Translations under genes and position numbers: made by a program | Shown: positions 39,135 to 49,800 of the stretch, piece by piece | Numbering within the stretch: the first letter of the stretch is position 1 | Layout of the letters: each line of letters begins with the position of its first letter | Notes under the pieces: model-generated | What the model saw: only the letters and a program-made list of their open reading frames with translations | Database searches by the model: none | Told to the model about the DNA's origin: nothing | NCBI GenBank assembly: GCA_036971475.1 | Contig: JBAIZL010000006.1 | Location: 16,595,459 to 16,659,458 of the forward strand | Source: Prosapia bicincta | Lineage: Eukaryota; Arthropoda; Insecta; Hemiptera; Cercopidae | Length of the DNA: 64,000 nt | Reading direction: 5' to 3'

Positions 39135-39608
39135 ACTTACTTACTTACTTACTAGCCAACGCCCACTCTTGGCTGTTGGGCCATTTGGTGGCGCGCTGAC
39201 CAGTAGAGGCGAGAGATCTCTTCTTCCTTCGTGTCATTCAGGGGTCCATGGTCCAGAGCTGTACATGACTGGAGGTGCTCAGCTGTCATGTCCTCCCCGC
39301 TGTCACATAGGGTGCACCTGGGAGACGAGAAGACGTGTATCTTGTTTAGGTGTGCAGCTAGGTAATCGTGTCCAGTTGTGAGTCTAAAAAGTGCAACCCC
39401 GTCCCGTCGGGGTAACATGTTGTTAATTGGCCCGTTTTCGACAAGAGTAGCCCAACGTTTATTAAGAGATGCTTCTCGTAAGTAGGCTTGAGTGCTCCTC
39501 TTTATTGCAGCATTTATTTGTATTTTTATGGAGGGGAGCGAAGTTGCTACGCTCGGCTGTGGGAGCGTTGTTCCTTTTTTTGCCAATGAGTCGGCTAATT
39601 CATTACCT
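39135..39608 (-). mobile_element. 5'-truncated non-LTR retrotransposon with 14-bp TSD
   Basis: AATCATGGTTTTGT flanks both sides (39121-39134 and 39609-39622), a perfect 14-bp target duplication. On the minus strand the insert begins inside an RNase H domain (GNELADSLAKKG) and ends with a stop followed by a short (TAAG)n tail, visible on + as ACTTACTTACTT. 5' truncation, a simple-repeat 3' tail and a variable-length TSD are the marks of target-primed reverse transcription. Confidence 0.92.
39152..39607 (-). pseudogene. retrotransposon ORF2 C-terminus (end of RNase H plus zinc knuckle)
   Basis: The open frame runs uninterrupted from the truncated 5' edge to TAG at 39152-39154. It carries GNELADSLAKKG (last RNase H Asp), then FRLTTGHDYLAAHLNKI, CTLCDSGEDMTAEHLQSC (C-x-x-C-x(8)-H-x(3)-C-type knuckle) and a YWSARHQMAQQP tail. 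This layout is shared by RNase-H-bearing non-LTR elements of the I/Jockey/LOA groups. The lack of stops or frameshifts agrees with a young insertion. The reverse transcriptase and endonuclease are absent, so it cannot mobilise itself. Confidence 0.85.
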
Positions 39609-39622
39609 AATCATGGTTTTGT

Positions 39623-40213
39623 GATATTTTCCCCACTTTTAGAGTTAATATCTTAAAAAATATATACTAATATCTCATTCAGGCAAAATTATCTAAAAGT
39701 CTGTAATTCAGATGTAAGTATGTATTTGGCTTTTAAAAACTTATCGAGGTATAGTTCTATAAATGTTACAACGCTTTAGATATTTCTCTTCTTTATATAA
39801 CTATGTTATTGAACAATACATTCCAAACAGGGATTATTAAGTTATTTGAATGATGTAAAGTATAAATGGTTGTTTAAATTAATGTTAACTGTCCCCATAC
39901 AATCCTAACCTCAGTTTACAAACAAAATCCTTTATTAAGTCCAATTGGAATTACTGCTCTAACCTATATACCACATTACTATAAACCTATATTAAAATGT
40001 AGCTACAAAGTATTCGTTTGGAATAGATTTGTTTTTAAACAAACAGAAAAATTATTAACATTAAGACTACAAATGTACTGTATATAAGTTAGTATGCCTA
40101 TATTTTCATCTATCTCACTAACAAAATTGATTGCATATATTGTTAATGTAGAAGCCAGATCATAAATTATAACATTTGTTGATTCCATCTTCGCGTGAGC
40201 TACTAGTAATCAT
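39623..40213. other. putative intronic non-coding stretch
   Basis: Nothing recognisable. Confidence 0.4.
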
Positions 40214-40442
40214 TAAACACTTTTAAATGTTTTAAACTTGCCTATAGTAGCACTTACTTTGCTTGTTGAGGATGGCCGTTCGGGATATGTGTCCCTTTGT
40301 CAACTCAGACCGTAACTCCGGTATTAGAGGTAACTCAGAGTTACAGTCTGAGTTGACAAAGAGACACATCTCCCGAAACGGCCGTCCTCAAGAAGCAAAG
40401 TAAGTGCTACTATAGGCAAGCTTAAAACATTTAAAAGTGTTT
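40214..40442. repeat. near-perfect palindrome, family P2 (PLE terminus)
   Basis: TAAACACTTTTAAATGTTTT on the left returns at the right as AAAACATTTAAAAGTGTTTA. The arms are about 105 bp and include GCACTTACTTTGCTT / AAGCAAAGTAAGTGC and GGCCGTTCGGGATATGTGTC / GACACATCTCCCGAAACGGC. The right arm matches the tail that follows the PLE endonuclease relic at 33.0 kb, so it looks like two PLE ends joined head-to-head. Confidence 0.85.
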
Positions 40443-40797
40443 AGCATAAATTATAGTTGTTTTCTTCAGGTTTCTTTTGTCATTAAGATTTTATTTATGA
40501 CATTAATGCAATTTATGATTTTATTACTTCTTCCTATATTTATTATTTTAATATAAATATGACAATATAAAATATATTAAACACAAACACATTACAAATT
40601 TATAATTTTCATAGATTTTTAGTTACTCTACATGTATGAAGTCAATATAAGATCATGTGGTTCTCAGTGGTCTTTAAGTTTTATAAGTTACTTTGATGTT
40701 TGCATTTCTTTATTCTCAACACTCTCCATTCATCCTTGCTATTAATAGTGATTTTTTAAAATCCAAATCTATTATTATCAGAAACCTACATGGGTAT

Positions 40798-40798
<1 letters not shown>
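40443..40798. other. putative intronic non-coding stretch
   Basis: Nothing recognisable. Confidence 0.4.

Positions 40799-40888
<90 letters not shown>
40799..40888. repeat. compound (CT)n (TA)n T36 simple repeat
   Basis: (CT)n lies at 40799-40814, (TA)n at 40815-40852, then about 36 T residues. The open frames crossing it are artefacts. Confidence 0.95.
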
Positions 40889-40889
<1 letters not shown>

Positions 40890-40908
40890 ATATTTTATGT
40901 TGTTTATT

Positions 40909-41093
40909 ATTTTTCCGTTGCACTGACTTTATGAAGTTGATATATTACTATTGTAAATACTTTTATCCACCACTAAGTGCAATAATTTTACCTTGTTGTG
41001 ATGAGGCACCTTTCGGTCACTTGGCCATTGTTGAATCATTCTATTGCACTTAGTGATGAATAAAAGTATTTACAATAGTAATATATCAACTTC
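40909..41093. repeat. palindromic repeat family P1, copy 2
   Basis: It carries the same arms as copy 1 (CCGTTGCACTGACTTTATGA, then ACTATTGTAAATACTTTTAT and its return ATAAAAGTATTTACAATAGT), but the central part of the right arm is deleted. (TA)n follows immediately at 41094. Confidence 0.9.
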
Positions 41094-41107
41094 ATATATA
41101 TATATAT

Positions 41108-41340
41108 ATATAACTTTGCAAAACTGCTTTCTTGTATTCATTTATCATTTTCACTGAATGTACTTAAACAAGAATCTTACGTGGTATTTATGCAAGTTAA
41201 CTTTCAAAGATTAATGGTATGTTCAATGAAACTGGAGTTTTAGTTGATGCTCGACAATGAAGATACCATTAATCTTCTAAAGTTAACTGGTATAAATAAC
41301 AAGTAAGATTCTTGTTTAGTTCATATAGTGTAAAGGTAAC
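41108..41340. repeat. inverted repeat family P5
   Basis: CTTAAACAAGAATCTTACGT on the left pairs with ACAAGTAAGATTCTTGTTTA on the right. AAGATTAATGGTAT pairs with ATACCATTAATCTT. A fragment of the left arm recurs at 45066-45136. Both copies lie between (TA)n tracts. Confidence 0.8.
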
Positions 41341-41393
41341 ACTATAATGTTTTAATGTAGTATAAAAGAGTATTGTTTTATAAGAAATCATTC

Positions 41394-41394
41394 A

Positions 41395-41440
<46 letters not shown>

Positions 41441-41635
41441 TAAATTTAAAATATTTCAAAAACAAGAATACTTTTAATGAATATATTTACTGAAAGCTTT
41501 TCGCCGATAAAATAGTATCAGCATCTTCAGAAAAATAAATATTTTGCATTAAAAGTATTCTTTAATGTATTAAGTATTCTTGTTTTTGAAATATTTTAAT
41601 TTATCAACTATATTACAAGAAAACATATCACCATA

Positions 41636-41708
<73 letters not shown>
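41394..41708. repeat. palindrome of family P3 (PLE terminus) between (TA)n tracts
   Basis: (TA)n lies at 41394-41434 and 41640-41708. Between them, TTTCAAAAACAAGAATACTT returns as AAGTATTCTTGTTTTTGAAA. The core TTTTCGCCGATAAAATAGTA matches, reversed, TACTATTTTATCGGCGAAAA at 49718, just after the PLE endonuclease. The right edge AACATATCACCATATTTA is the reverse of TAAATATGGTGATATGTT at 49429. Confidence 0.85.
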
Positions 41709-41712
<4 letters not shown>

Positions 41713-42189
41713 TTTGTGTTTGTTTAGGTTAGGTTCACGTTTTTTGAAGATAATTTATTGTTTGTATACTAATATTATAATGTAGGAAAACCATAATTAT
41801 ATTTATCAACTAATTACGAAGTGTGTGAATATATCCCACAAGAAATCATATTTGTCTTGACTAGACATATTTTCTAGATCTATCTTGAGGTTTGAAGGCC
41901 ATTTGGTTTTATTATTTGACTGATAAGATAATACAAATTAGCTAGTAGTAGATGCTGCAGTTTAGGCAATTCTACGCAATGCTATAAACTAACTGAACTA
42001 GTTAGAAAAAGCATTACAGTAGTTACACATTGATAGAATATTAGGCCTTCTTTTTTCAATAATGGTTTCTATCTGAAAATATCTTCTAATAGAAAAGATT
42101 TGTCGTATTAAATTACAATAATAATATAATATTTCTCATTCATTTTTATTTAAGCAGTAGAATTCAGTATTAATTTTGGTAAAAATGTA
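41709..42189. other. putative intronic non-coding stretch
   Basis: Nothing recognisable. Confidence 0.4.
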
Positions 42190-42757
42190 GAAGCTCGGCG
42201 CCATACGATATTTTGGGAAATGGTTTAACACCACCAATTAGGACGATATCCACAAGAATTTTTTAAAAATTGACCTCGGAAAGTTACTTTTTATCAGTTT
42301 AAAGTAGCGTAAAAATTTCAATGTAGAAGTTGTGATAGGCGTGGAGTGATACAAATGCTTCGTGATGTTACAACTGTATTTCAATGTATAAAATTAAAAC
42401 CAAATCTAACCTGACTTGACACTTTTTCGGTAAATTTTAATATAGGTATACAGTATAGTATAAATTTAAAACCAAATCTATCCTAACTGGAGAAGTTGTT
42501 TCTCAAATATCTACACACGTGAGGTTGCGTGACGTACCGCGGACAATGCGTACAACCGTATGCGCAGCACTGTGACGTAAGTATCACTCCGCGCCTATTC
42601 ACAACATCTACATCCGCGCTGAATTTATTACCCTACTTTAAATTGAAAAAAAGTAACTTTCCTACTTCAATTTAAAAAAAATTCTTGTGGATATCATCCA
42701 ATTTGGTGGTTTTGAACAATATTCCAAAATATCGTATGGTGCCGAGCTACTTTTATT
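42190..42757. mobile_element. foldback/MITE-like element with about 165-bp inverted arms
   Basis: AGCTCGGCGCCATACGATAT near 42192 returns as ATATCGTATGGTGCCGAGCT near 42732. Further paired blocks are GGACGATATCCACAAGAATT and its return containing AATTCTTGTGGATATCATCC, and GCGTGGAGTGATAC with GTATCACTCCGCGC. Arm identity looks about 80%. The roughly 230-bp centre has its own imperfect duplication (AAAACCAAATCTAACCTGAC at about 42398 and AAAACCAAATCTATCCTAAC at about 42470). No coding sequence is present. Target duplication and superfamily are unresolved. Confidence 0.75.
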
Positions 42758-44286
42758 AAGTTATACAAAATATTAGAATAAAAGACTAAAAATGCATACA
42801 TAAGTATTGAGGTACACGAAATACATAAGAGCTATGACTTTTTGTTGAGCAAATTAGTACATTCTTATTTAATAAATACTAAGTTATAAATATAATTTGG
42901 CCTTACGCTTCTTTATAGTAAAATACACATGTCCTTAAAAATGCATGCAATTCATATTTACTCTATCAAAATAGGTAAAATGAGCTAAAATCATCTTAAA
43001 ATGCTTAACCCTAGATTAATTATTTCTAAATTTTGTCTCACAATAACTCATGTATTGTCAATTTGACTACTCCAATTTTTTTTTTAATTTGCCAACAAAT
43101 TGAAAAAAATATTATAGTAACTACGAATCCTACTATTGGAAAGAAAAATAATAATTACGATGACTATGTTTTAATGGAATTGTGAAACACAAATGTTTAA
43201 AAGTCTTTTTAAAATAATGTTAAACACATTTTATTTGCAAAAAACATAATGTAACAAAGGAATGAGTTGTAGAACAAGCTTTTAATAAAATTATAGAATT
43301 TTTACAAAAATTTGTATATAGAACACAATCATAAAAATAGTCTCACAGTCACTTATGTATCATCAAAATGACAGCACCAGCTCTGTTACACTAGGACACA
43401 ATCCAACTTTAGCAGCGAAAGTGTGCATATGACATCGGCTGTTGTAAGTACGAAGGTACTGAGAAGATAGATTCGTGCAAACCGCTTGTTTGATAAATAC
43501 AGTAATTTTGTAAATGGAGCTACATTTTGACAGCATATAAATGATCTAGGGTTAATATTCAAATAAATATGAATTTTAACCAATATCTGTACAGAATTGT
43601 CAATTATATTAATATCTTCAAACAACAAACCATTATTTGTTTTTATAAAGTAAAAGTTTGCAAGTTTATATGACTCAATAAGTAATGCTTTTGTAATTTT
43701 TTAGAGATATTTCATTAGATTTTGTTTTGCTGAGTTGTGAATCTGAAGGCGTATTTTGACCTTCAATACAGATGTTTCGGGAGATGTGTTCCATTGTGAG
43801 TTCAAATAGCGACCAAATATGTGTTTAGTATAGTAGAGAAGAAGATATTATATCTGTGATAATGAATTTTTTGTGGTAATGCATCAAAATGGAAGTAATT
43901 GTAATATAGTTTGGTATGAGTGTGTATGGGTTATTTGAAATGTTTGTATTATCAAATTGTATAATACAATATACAATAAATATATTTGCTATTTTGTATG
44001 ATTACTTGTTGAGCAAATACGTAACAAGTGTATTTATAGGTCGGTTTGTAGTTGGCAATACATTTTTTATTTGTATACTATTTGTGGGAGTTTCAAGCCT
44101 TACTTTAATGAAGTCAGTTTCTAATTAATTTCTTTATTGCCAATGTAATTGGAATTTTTGTAGGTCATCTTTTTTCTGTAATTTCCATAGCACATTGAAT
44201 GTTGATGTGTACATTGCTGGTATTGGTGCTTTAGAGTTTATTTAAACTTGTGGAAATTGTAAGATGTTTAATAAATTATATATATT
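42758..44286. other. putative intronic non-coding stretch
   Basis: At about 43762-43800, CAGATGTTTCGGGAGATGTG resembles the P2 PLE tail and may be another fragment. The open frames at 43386 (minus) and 43916 (plus) have no recognisable domains. Confidence 0.4.
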
Positions 44287-44605
44287 AAATATGGTGATAT
44301 GTTTTCTGGTATTATAGTTACTAAATTAAAAGTATTTCAAAAACAAGAATACTTTTAATGCATATATTATTCAAAGCGTTTCGCTGATTACAACAGTACC
44401 AGCATCTTCAGGAAAATAATTATCTAACAAAATATTTTAAAAAAAATTAAATCATATGTCTATATGTGACATATGATTTAATTTTTGTAAAAATATTTTG
44501 TTAGATAATTATTTTCCTAAAGATGCTGGTACTGTTGTAATCAGCGAAACGCTTTGAATAATATATGCATTAAAAGTATTCTTGTTTTTGAAATATTTTA
44601 AATTT

Positions 44606-44612
<7 letters not shown>
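44287..44612. repeat. near-perfect palindrome, family P3 (PLE terminus)
   Basis: Arms of about 140 bp run outward from a centre at about 44462 (ATCATATGTC / GACATATGAT). Pairs include CAAAGCGTTTCGCTGATTAC / GTAATCAGCGAAACGCTTTG and TTTCAAAAACAAGAATACTT / AAGTATTCTTGTTTTTGAAA. The left edge AATATGGTGATATGTTTTCT is the same as at 49431. It looks like two identical PLE 3' ends fused tail to tail. Confidence 0.9.

Positions 44613-44617
<5 letters not shown>

Positions 44618-44689
<72 letters not shown>
44618..44689. repeat. (TA)n(GA)n microsatellite
   Basis: TA dinucleotides switch to GA at about 44671. It separates palindromes P3 and P6. Confidence 0.95.
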
Positions 44690-44690
<1 letters not shown>

Positions 44691-44999
44691 TTTTTTGGAC
44701 TAGGAGACTGACAGACTTACCTTGGTAAGAGTCCACACTGTAGTCTTGAAATAGAAACACATAAAAGCACTTAAACTGATATATTTCAACCACACAGTGG
44801 TCTTTGTCAATCGAAGAGAAAACAAAAGTAATATGAGAGAATGAAATAAAATAAATATTTTGTGTTTTCTCTTCGATTGACAAAGACCACTGTGCGGTTG
44901 AAATATATCAGTTTAAGCGCTTTTATGTGTTTCTATTTCAAGACTACAGTGTGGACTCTTACCAAGGTAAGTCTGTCAGTCTCCTAGTCCAAAAAATCT
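44690..44999. repeat. palindromic repeat family P6, copy 1
   Basis: The start GATTTTTTGGACTAGGAGAC is mirrored by GTCTCCTAGTCCAAAAAATC at the end. GTCTTTGTCAATCGAAGAGA is mirrored by TCTCTTCGATTGACAAAGAC. The arms are about 140 bp with few mismatches. The right arm carries a splice-donor-like AAG/GTAAGT on the sgg strand. A second copy is at 46797-47150. Confidence 0.92.
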
Positions 45000-45027
45000 A
45001 AATAATCTTTACCAACCAAAACTAACC

Positions 45028-45029
<2 letters not shown>

Positions 45030-45069
<40 letters not shown>

Positions 45070-45131
45070 TGTAGTTATGCAACACTGTTTTCTTGTATAC
45101 ACTTATCACTTTCACGTATGTACTTAAACAA

Positions 45132-45182
<51 letters not shown>
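45030..45182. repeat. (TA)n tracts with P5 fragment
   Basis: (TA)n lies at about 45032-45065 and 45138-45182. Between them is a P5 half-arm (CTTGTATACACTTATCACTT). Confidence 0.85.
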
Positions 45183-45183
<1 letters not shown>

Positions 45184-45314
45184 CGAATTCGATGTGAGTT
45201 ATTGATTCGTTAGGAGTTTGCCAATTAATTATTGCACTTGCCTCTAAGATGTTGATGTCACTCCTACACCCTTCTCTCAAATGGTTTAGACTACAAATCA
45301 TGTGATTTCTATAG

Positions 45315-46488
<1,174 letters not shown>

Positions 46489-46531
<43 letters not shown>
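46489..46531. repeat. (TA)n microsatellite
   Basis: A pure TA run abuts the P1 copy that follows. Confidence 0.95.
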
Positions 46532-46533
<2 letters not shown>

Positions 46534-46550
46534 ATATTGATACGGTGTCC

Positions 46551-46771
46551 ATTATTTTTCCGTTGCACTGACTTTATGAAGTTGATATATTACTATTGTA
46601 AATACTTTTATCCACCACTAAGTGCAATAATTTTACCTTGAGATGAGGCACCTTTCGATCACTTGACCATTGTCGAATCACTGAGTGACCGAAAGGTGCC
46701 TCATCACACAAGGTAAAATTATTGCACTTAATGGTTGATAAAAGTATTTACAATAGTAATATATCAACTTC
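46551..46771. repeat. palindromic repeat family P1, copy 3 (most complete)
   Basis: The left arm runs CCGTTGCACTGACTTTATGA, GTTGATATATTACTATTGTA and so on to GAGGCACCTTTCGATCACTT. The return runs AGTGACCGAAAGGTGCCTCA to TACAATAGTAATATATCAAC. The arms are about 100 bp. (TA)n follows at 46772-46795. Confidence 0.92.
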
Positions 46772-46796
46772 ATATATATATATATATATATATATA

Positions 46797-47150
46797 GATT
46801 TTTTGGACTAGGAGACTGACAGACTTACCTTGGTAAAGAGTCCACTCTGTAGTCTTGAAATAGAAACACATAAAAGCACTTAAACAATGATATATTTCAA
46901 CCACACAGTGGTCTTTGTCAATCGAAGAGAAAACACAAAAAGAAATATGAGAGAATGAAATAAAATTCTATGAGAGAGATTTTATTTCATTCTCTTATAT
47001 TTCTTTTTGTGTTTTCTCTTCGATTGACAAAGACCACTGTGTGGTTGAAATATATCATTGTTTAAGTGCTTTTATGTGTTTCTATTTCAAGACTACAGAG
47101 TGGACTCTTACCAAGGTAAGTCTGTCAGTCTCCTAGCCCAAAAAATCTAA
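46797..47150. repeat. palindromic repeat family P6, copy 2
   Basis: Same ends as copy 1 (GATTTTTTGGACTAGGAGAC and its return with GTCTCCTAGCCCAAAAAATC). The arms are about 165 bp, including TTTCTTTTTGTGTTTTCTCT paired with its complement. Both copies are followed by AATAATCTTTACCAACCAAA and then (TA)n, so the element includes a single-stranded 3' tail. Confidence 0.92.
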
Positions 47151-47176
47151 ATAATCTTTACCAACCAAAACTAACC

Positions 47177-47212
<36 letters not shown>

Positions 47213-47215
<3 letters not shown>

Positions 47216-49422
47216 TCAAAATCGTTTACAACGACACCGGCTATTACGTACAACTGGATATAACGAACAAAAAGGTCGGAACCATAAAATGACATACTGG
47301 AAAAAGCATTTACATTGCTTTCTACGAACACATCGGTTAGAACGAACACGTTTCTTGGAACACTGAGTAGTTGAAATATTGGTTACAGCGTACAATTCCG
47401 AGTTTTATATTCTGCGAAATGAAAACAAAGGTTTTGTTCGCCTTACCATTTCACCCAAGTGTTCCTCAGTTCAGTTGTCTCTTGTCTTCATACACGAAAT
47501 CATGTCACGGCAACAATTTACAATTGAAGAACAATTCGGTATCGTTTGTCGAGTTGATTCCGGTGATTCCGCGAGTTCGATTGCGCGTGAATTTAAAACG
47601 TCACACTCAACAATTGATGGAATGCTTAAGCGCCGAGAGAAAATTGTTGCGCAATTTAACAAGTGCGAAAAAGGAAAACGCGTTCGGTCTTCCAATCACG
47701 CGGACATTGAAAATGCTTTGCTCGATTGGTTCAAACAACAACGCGCAAACAATATACCCGTGAGTGGGCCCATGCTTCAGGTAAAGGCTGAAGCCTTCGC
47801 TAAGCTTTTGAAGAAGGATTCGTTTAAATGTAATGCTTCCTGGGTTAATCGTTTCCGATCTCGCCACAACATTGTTCATGGAAAAATTTCAGGTGAGTCA
47901 GCAGTAGTTGATCGATCAATTACAAATGACTGGGTTGAAAATGTGTGGCCTAAACTCAGGGACGGCTACAACGATGAGGACATTTTTAATGCTGATGAAA
48001 TGGGATTATTTTTTAGACTGACACCTGATCACTCTTTGAAATTTAAAGGAGAGAAATGTTCTGGTGGTAAGTTGTCCAAAGAGCGTGTTACTGTTCTTGT
48101 TGCTGCCAACATGTCTGGTTCCATAAAAAGGAAGCTTTTGGTGATCGGAAAAAGCAAAATGCCACGATGTTTTAAAAACGTAAAAAATCTCCCTGTTGAT
48201 TACGATTTTAATAAAAAAGCCTGGATGACTTCGACTATTTTTGAAAACACGTTGATAAAATGGGACAGCGAACTTTTAAAACAAAACAAACATATTGTTT
48301 TAATTGTAGACAATTGCCCAGCCCATCCTCCAGTTGACAGGCTAAAACAAATAAGACTCGTTTTCCTACCTCCGAATTGTACGTCCGTACTGCAGCCTAT
48401 GGACCAAGGCGTTATACGAAGTCTCAAAGTATCCTTTCGAAAAGAATTGGTGTATAAAATCATCGAGAAAAGAGAAAATAATGACCATACGAAAGTTAGT
48501 ATTCTTGACGCTATTTTAATGGTATCCAAGGCATGGGATTCTGTGCGGAAGGAAACGATCACCAACTGTTTTCGTGTTTCCGGTCTAACTAAGGACCCAC
48601 AACCAGGAACCACATACGAAGATATTACACCAACACATTTGAAGGATGCCGTTTCCCTTCTCAGCTCTGACTGCTCTGCAGATGACTATGTGCAGGTGGA
48701 TGACGAAATCATAACTTGCGAAGAACTATCAGATAATGATATCGCACTGAGTCATCAAACGGAAAAAGAAAATACTGATGAGGCTGGCGAAGAATCGGAA
48801 GATTTCGGCAAAATCCCTACTGTTGCGGAAGCGTATGCTGCTTGTTCCACCATAAGAGCGTTTATTCAGACTTCCGAAACTTCGCAAAATGTAAAAGAAT
48901 CCTTATTGGTTGTTTCCACTTCAATCGAGAAAATGTTTTTTACAGAAGTACAAGGAAGGCGTCAAACAAAAATTACAGATTTTTTTGTTTAATTCAAAAT
49001 GAATACATATGTATGTATGTAAATATTTTATTTTCTTTCGTTGTTTAAAATAAATTCATAAGTAGTACATATACATACATTATGTACATATTATGTATGT
49101 CTACATTTTTAAAATACAAAGATTTTCACAACTTATTACATTATGACTATTGTTTATTGACTACCTGTACTCATTTCAATACATATTATGTATGTTGTAC
49201 TTACATACATATGTATATATTGTAGGTATGGATTGTTCAAAATTTTTGCATCATAAATTTATAACGAACTGACTGTCAATAAATAGTGAAATGGCCATTA
49301 TAGTGTAATGTCGTTTATAACAAACTGTTCGTTATAACCAATAGTACCGCTTAAAGAGAACACTGGCTACAGCGTACAAAATCTGCCGGTCCCTTGAAGT
49401 TCGTTATAAACTATTTTTACTG
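47213..49422 (+). mobile_element. full-length pogo/Tigger transposon, 2210 bp, TA target
   Basis: The left end CAGTCAAAATCGTTTACAAC and reverse-complemented right end CAGTAAAAATAGTTTATAAC are inverted repeats (16 of 20 match). Internal copies of the CGTTATAAC-type motif lie near both ends. TA flanks both sides, within a (TA)n tract that was the target. One intact transposase gene fills the centre. This is the only element in the window with an apparently complete transposase and matching termini. Confidence 0.93.
47502..48992 (+). CDS. Tigger (pogo) transposase, intact
   Basis: 496 residues from the first ATG (A at -3) to TAA. The frame is also open upstream but has no earlier ATG. Residues 1-52 are a CENP-B/Psq-type HTH (FTIEEQFGIVCRV to GMLKRREKI). 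Residues about 55-130 are the second CENP-B-type HTH (CNASWVNRFRSRHNI). The DDE_1 catalytic core has Asp165 (FNADEMGLFF), Asp270 (IVDNCPAHP) and Asp301 (LQPMDQGVIRSLK), a DD30D spacing typical of pogo/Tigger. Residues about 420-460 are acidic. The last residues QTKITDFF form a PCNA-interacting (PIP-box) motif, a feature described for pogo transposase. No stop or frameshift occurs. It would cut the surrounding element at its inverted repeats and insert it at TA. A domesticated CENP-B-like role is unlikely given the intact termini. Confidence 0.95.
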   Translation: MSRQQFTIEEQFGIVCRVDSGDSASSIAREFKTSHSTIDGMLKRREKIVAQFNKCEKGKRVRSSNHADIENALLDWFKQQRANNIPVSGPMLQVKAEAFAKLLKKDSFKCNASWVNRFRSRHNIVHGKISGESAVVDRSITNDWVENVWPKLRDGYNDEDIFNADEMGLFFRLTPDHSLKFKGEKCSGGKLSKERVTVLVAANMSGSIKRKLLVIGKSKMPRCFKNVKNLPVDYDFNKKAWMTSTIFENTLIKWDSELLKQNKHIVLIVDNCPAHPPVDRLKQIRLVFLPPNCTSVLQPMDQGVIRSLKVSFRKELVYKIIEKRENNDHTKVSILDAILMVSKAWDSVRKETITNCFRVSGLTKDPQPGTTYEDITPTHLKDAVSLLSSDCSADDYVQVDDEIITCEELSDNDIALSHQTEKENTDEAGEESEDFGKIPTVAEAYAACSTIRAFIQTSETSQNVKESLLVVSTSIEKMFFTEVQGRRQTKITDFFV

Positions 49423-49430
49423 TATATATT

Positions 49431-49800
49431 AAATATGGTGATATGTTTTCTTGTAATATATTTAATAAATTAAAAACCAAACAAACATCAAACCAGACAT
49501 ATACAAATCAAATTTAGCTACTCATTGTATTAATAATGGACATGAATTTCCTGAAATAGAAAATATGAAATTAATAAAAGAATTAAATAAAGGATTAAAA
49601 ATGAATATATGTGAAACATTGGAAATTTATAAGCCTAAAGTTAAAGGCAAATTAATTAATGAACAAATTCAAGTGAGATCAAGGCACCCAACTATTTATA
49701 AGGTCATTGAAGATACTGGTACTATTTTATCGGCGAAAAGCTTTGAATAATATATGCAATAAAAGTATTCTTGTTTTTGAAATATTTTTAATTTATTAAA
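49431..49800 (+). mobile_element. Penelope-like element 3' end, 5'-truncated
   Basis: It begins with the family P3 edge AATATGGTGATATGTTTTCT and contains the C-terminal end of a PLE endonuclease frame. It ends with CGAAAAGCTTTGAATAATAT and TATTCTTGTTTTTGAAATAT, which are the arms of the P3 palindromes at 41.4 and 44.3 kb. The Tigger at 47.2-49.4 kb inserted into the adjoining TA tract. Confidence 0.8.
49475..49750 (+). pseudogene. PLE GIY-YIG endonuclease C-terminal fragment
   Basis: The frame reads NQTNIKPDIYKSNLATHC, INNGHEFPEIENMKLIKELN, KGLKMNICETLEIYK and so on, to TAA at 49748. PLE proteins fuse a reverse transcriptase to a GIY-YIG nuclease. The nuclease ends with a block of the pattern S-x-x-A-x-H-C-x-x-x-x-H-x-F, then an L-N-x-x-E-x-x-E-I block containing a conserved Glu. 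Both are visible here (SNLATHCINNGHEF, MNICETLEIY). The GIY and YIG strands and all of the reverse transcriptase are missing. The fragment has no internal stop, so it is fairly young. Its stop lies inside the terminal repeat. Confidence 0.8.

Noticed and set aside
44509..45301. Minus-strand open frames containing long (IY)n runs
   Set aside because: They cross (TA)n tracts and palindrome arms. The Ile-Tyr runs are TA-repeat artefacts.
47607..48613. Minus-strand open frames of 74-137 codons within the Tigger transposase
   Set aside because: They are shadow frames of the + strand gene. They have no domain, and the + frame has complete catalytic motifs.
49565..49750. A separate small 61-codon gene
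   Set aside because: It is the C-terminal tail of a PLE endonuclease frame that is open upstream without an ATG.
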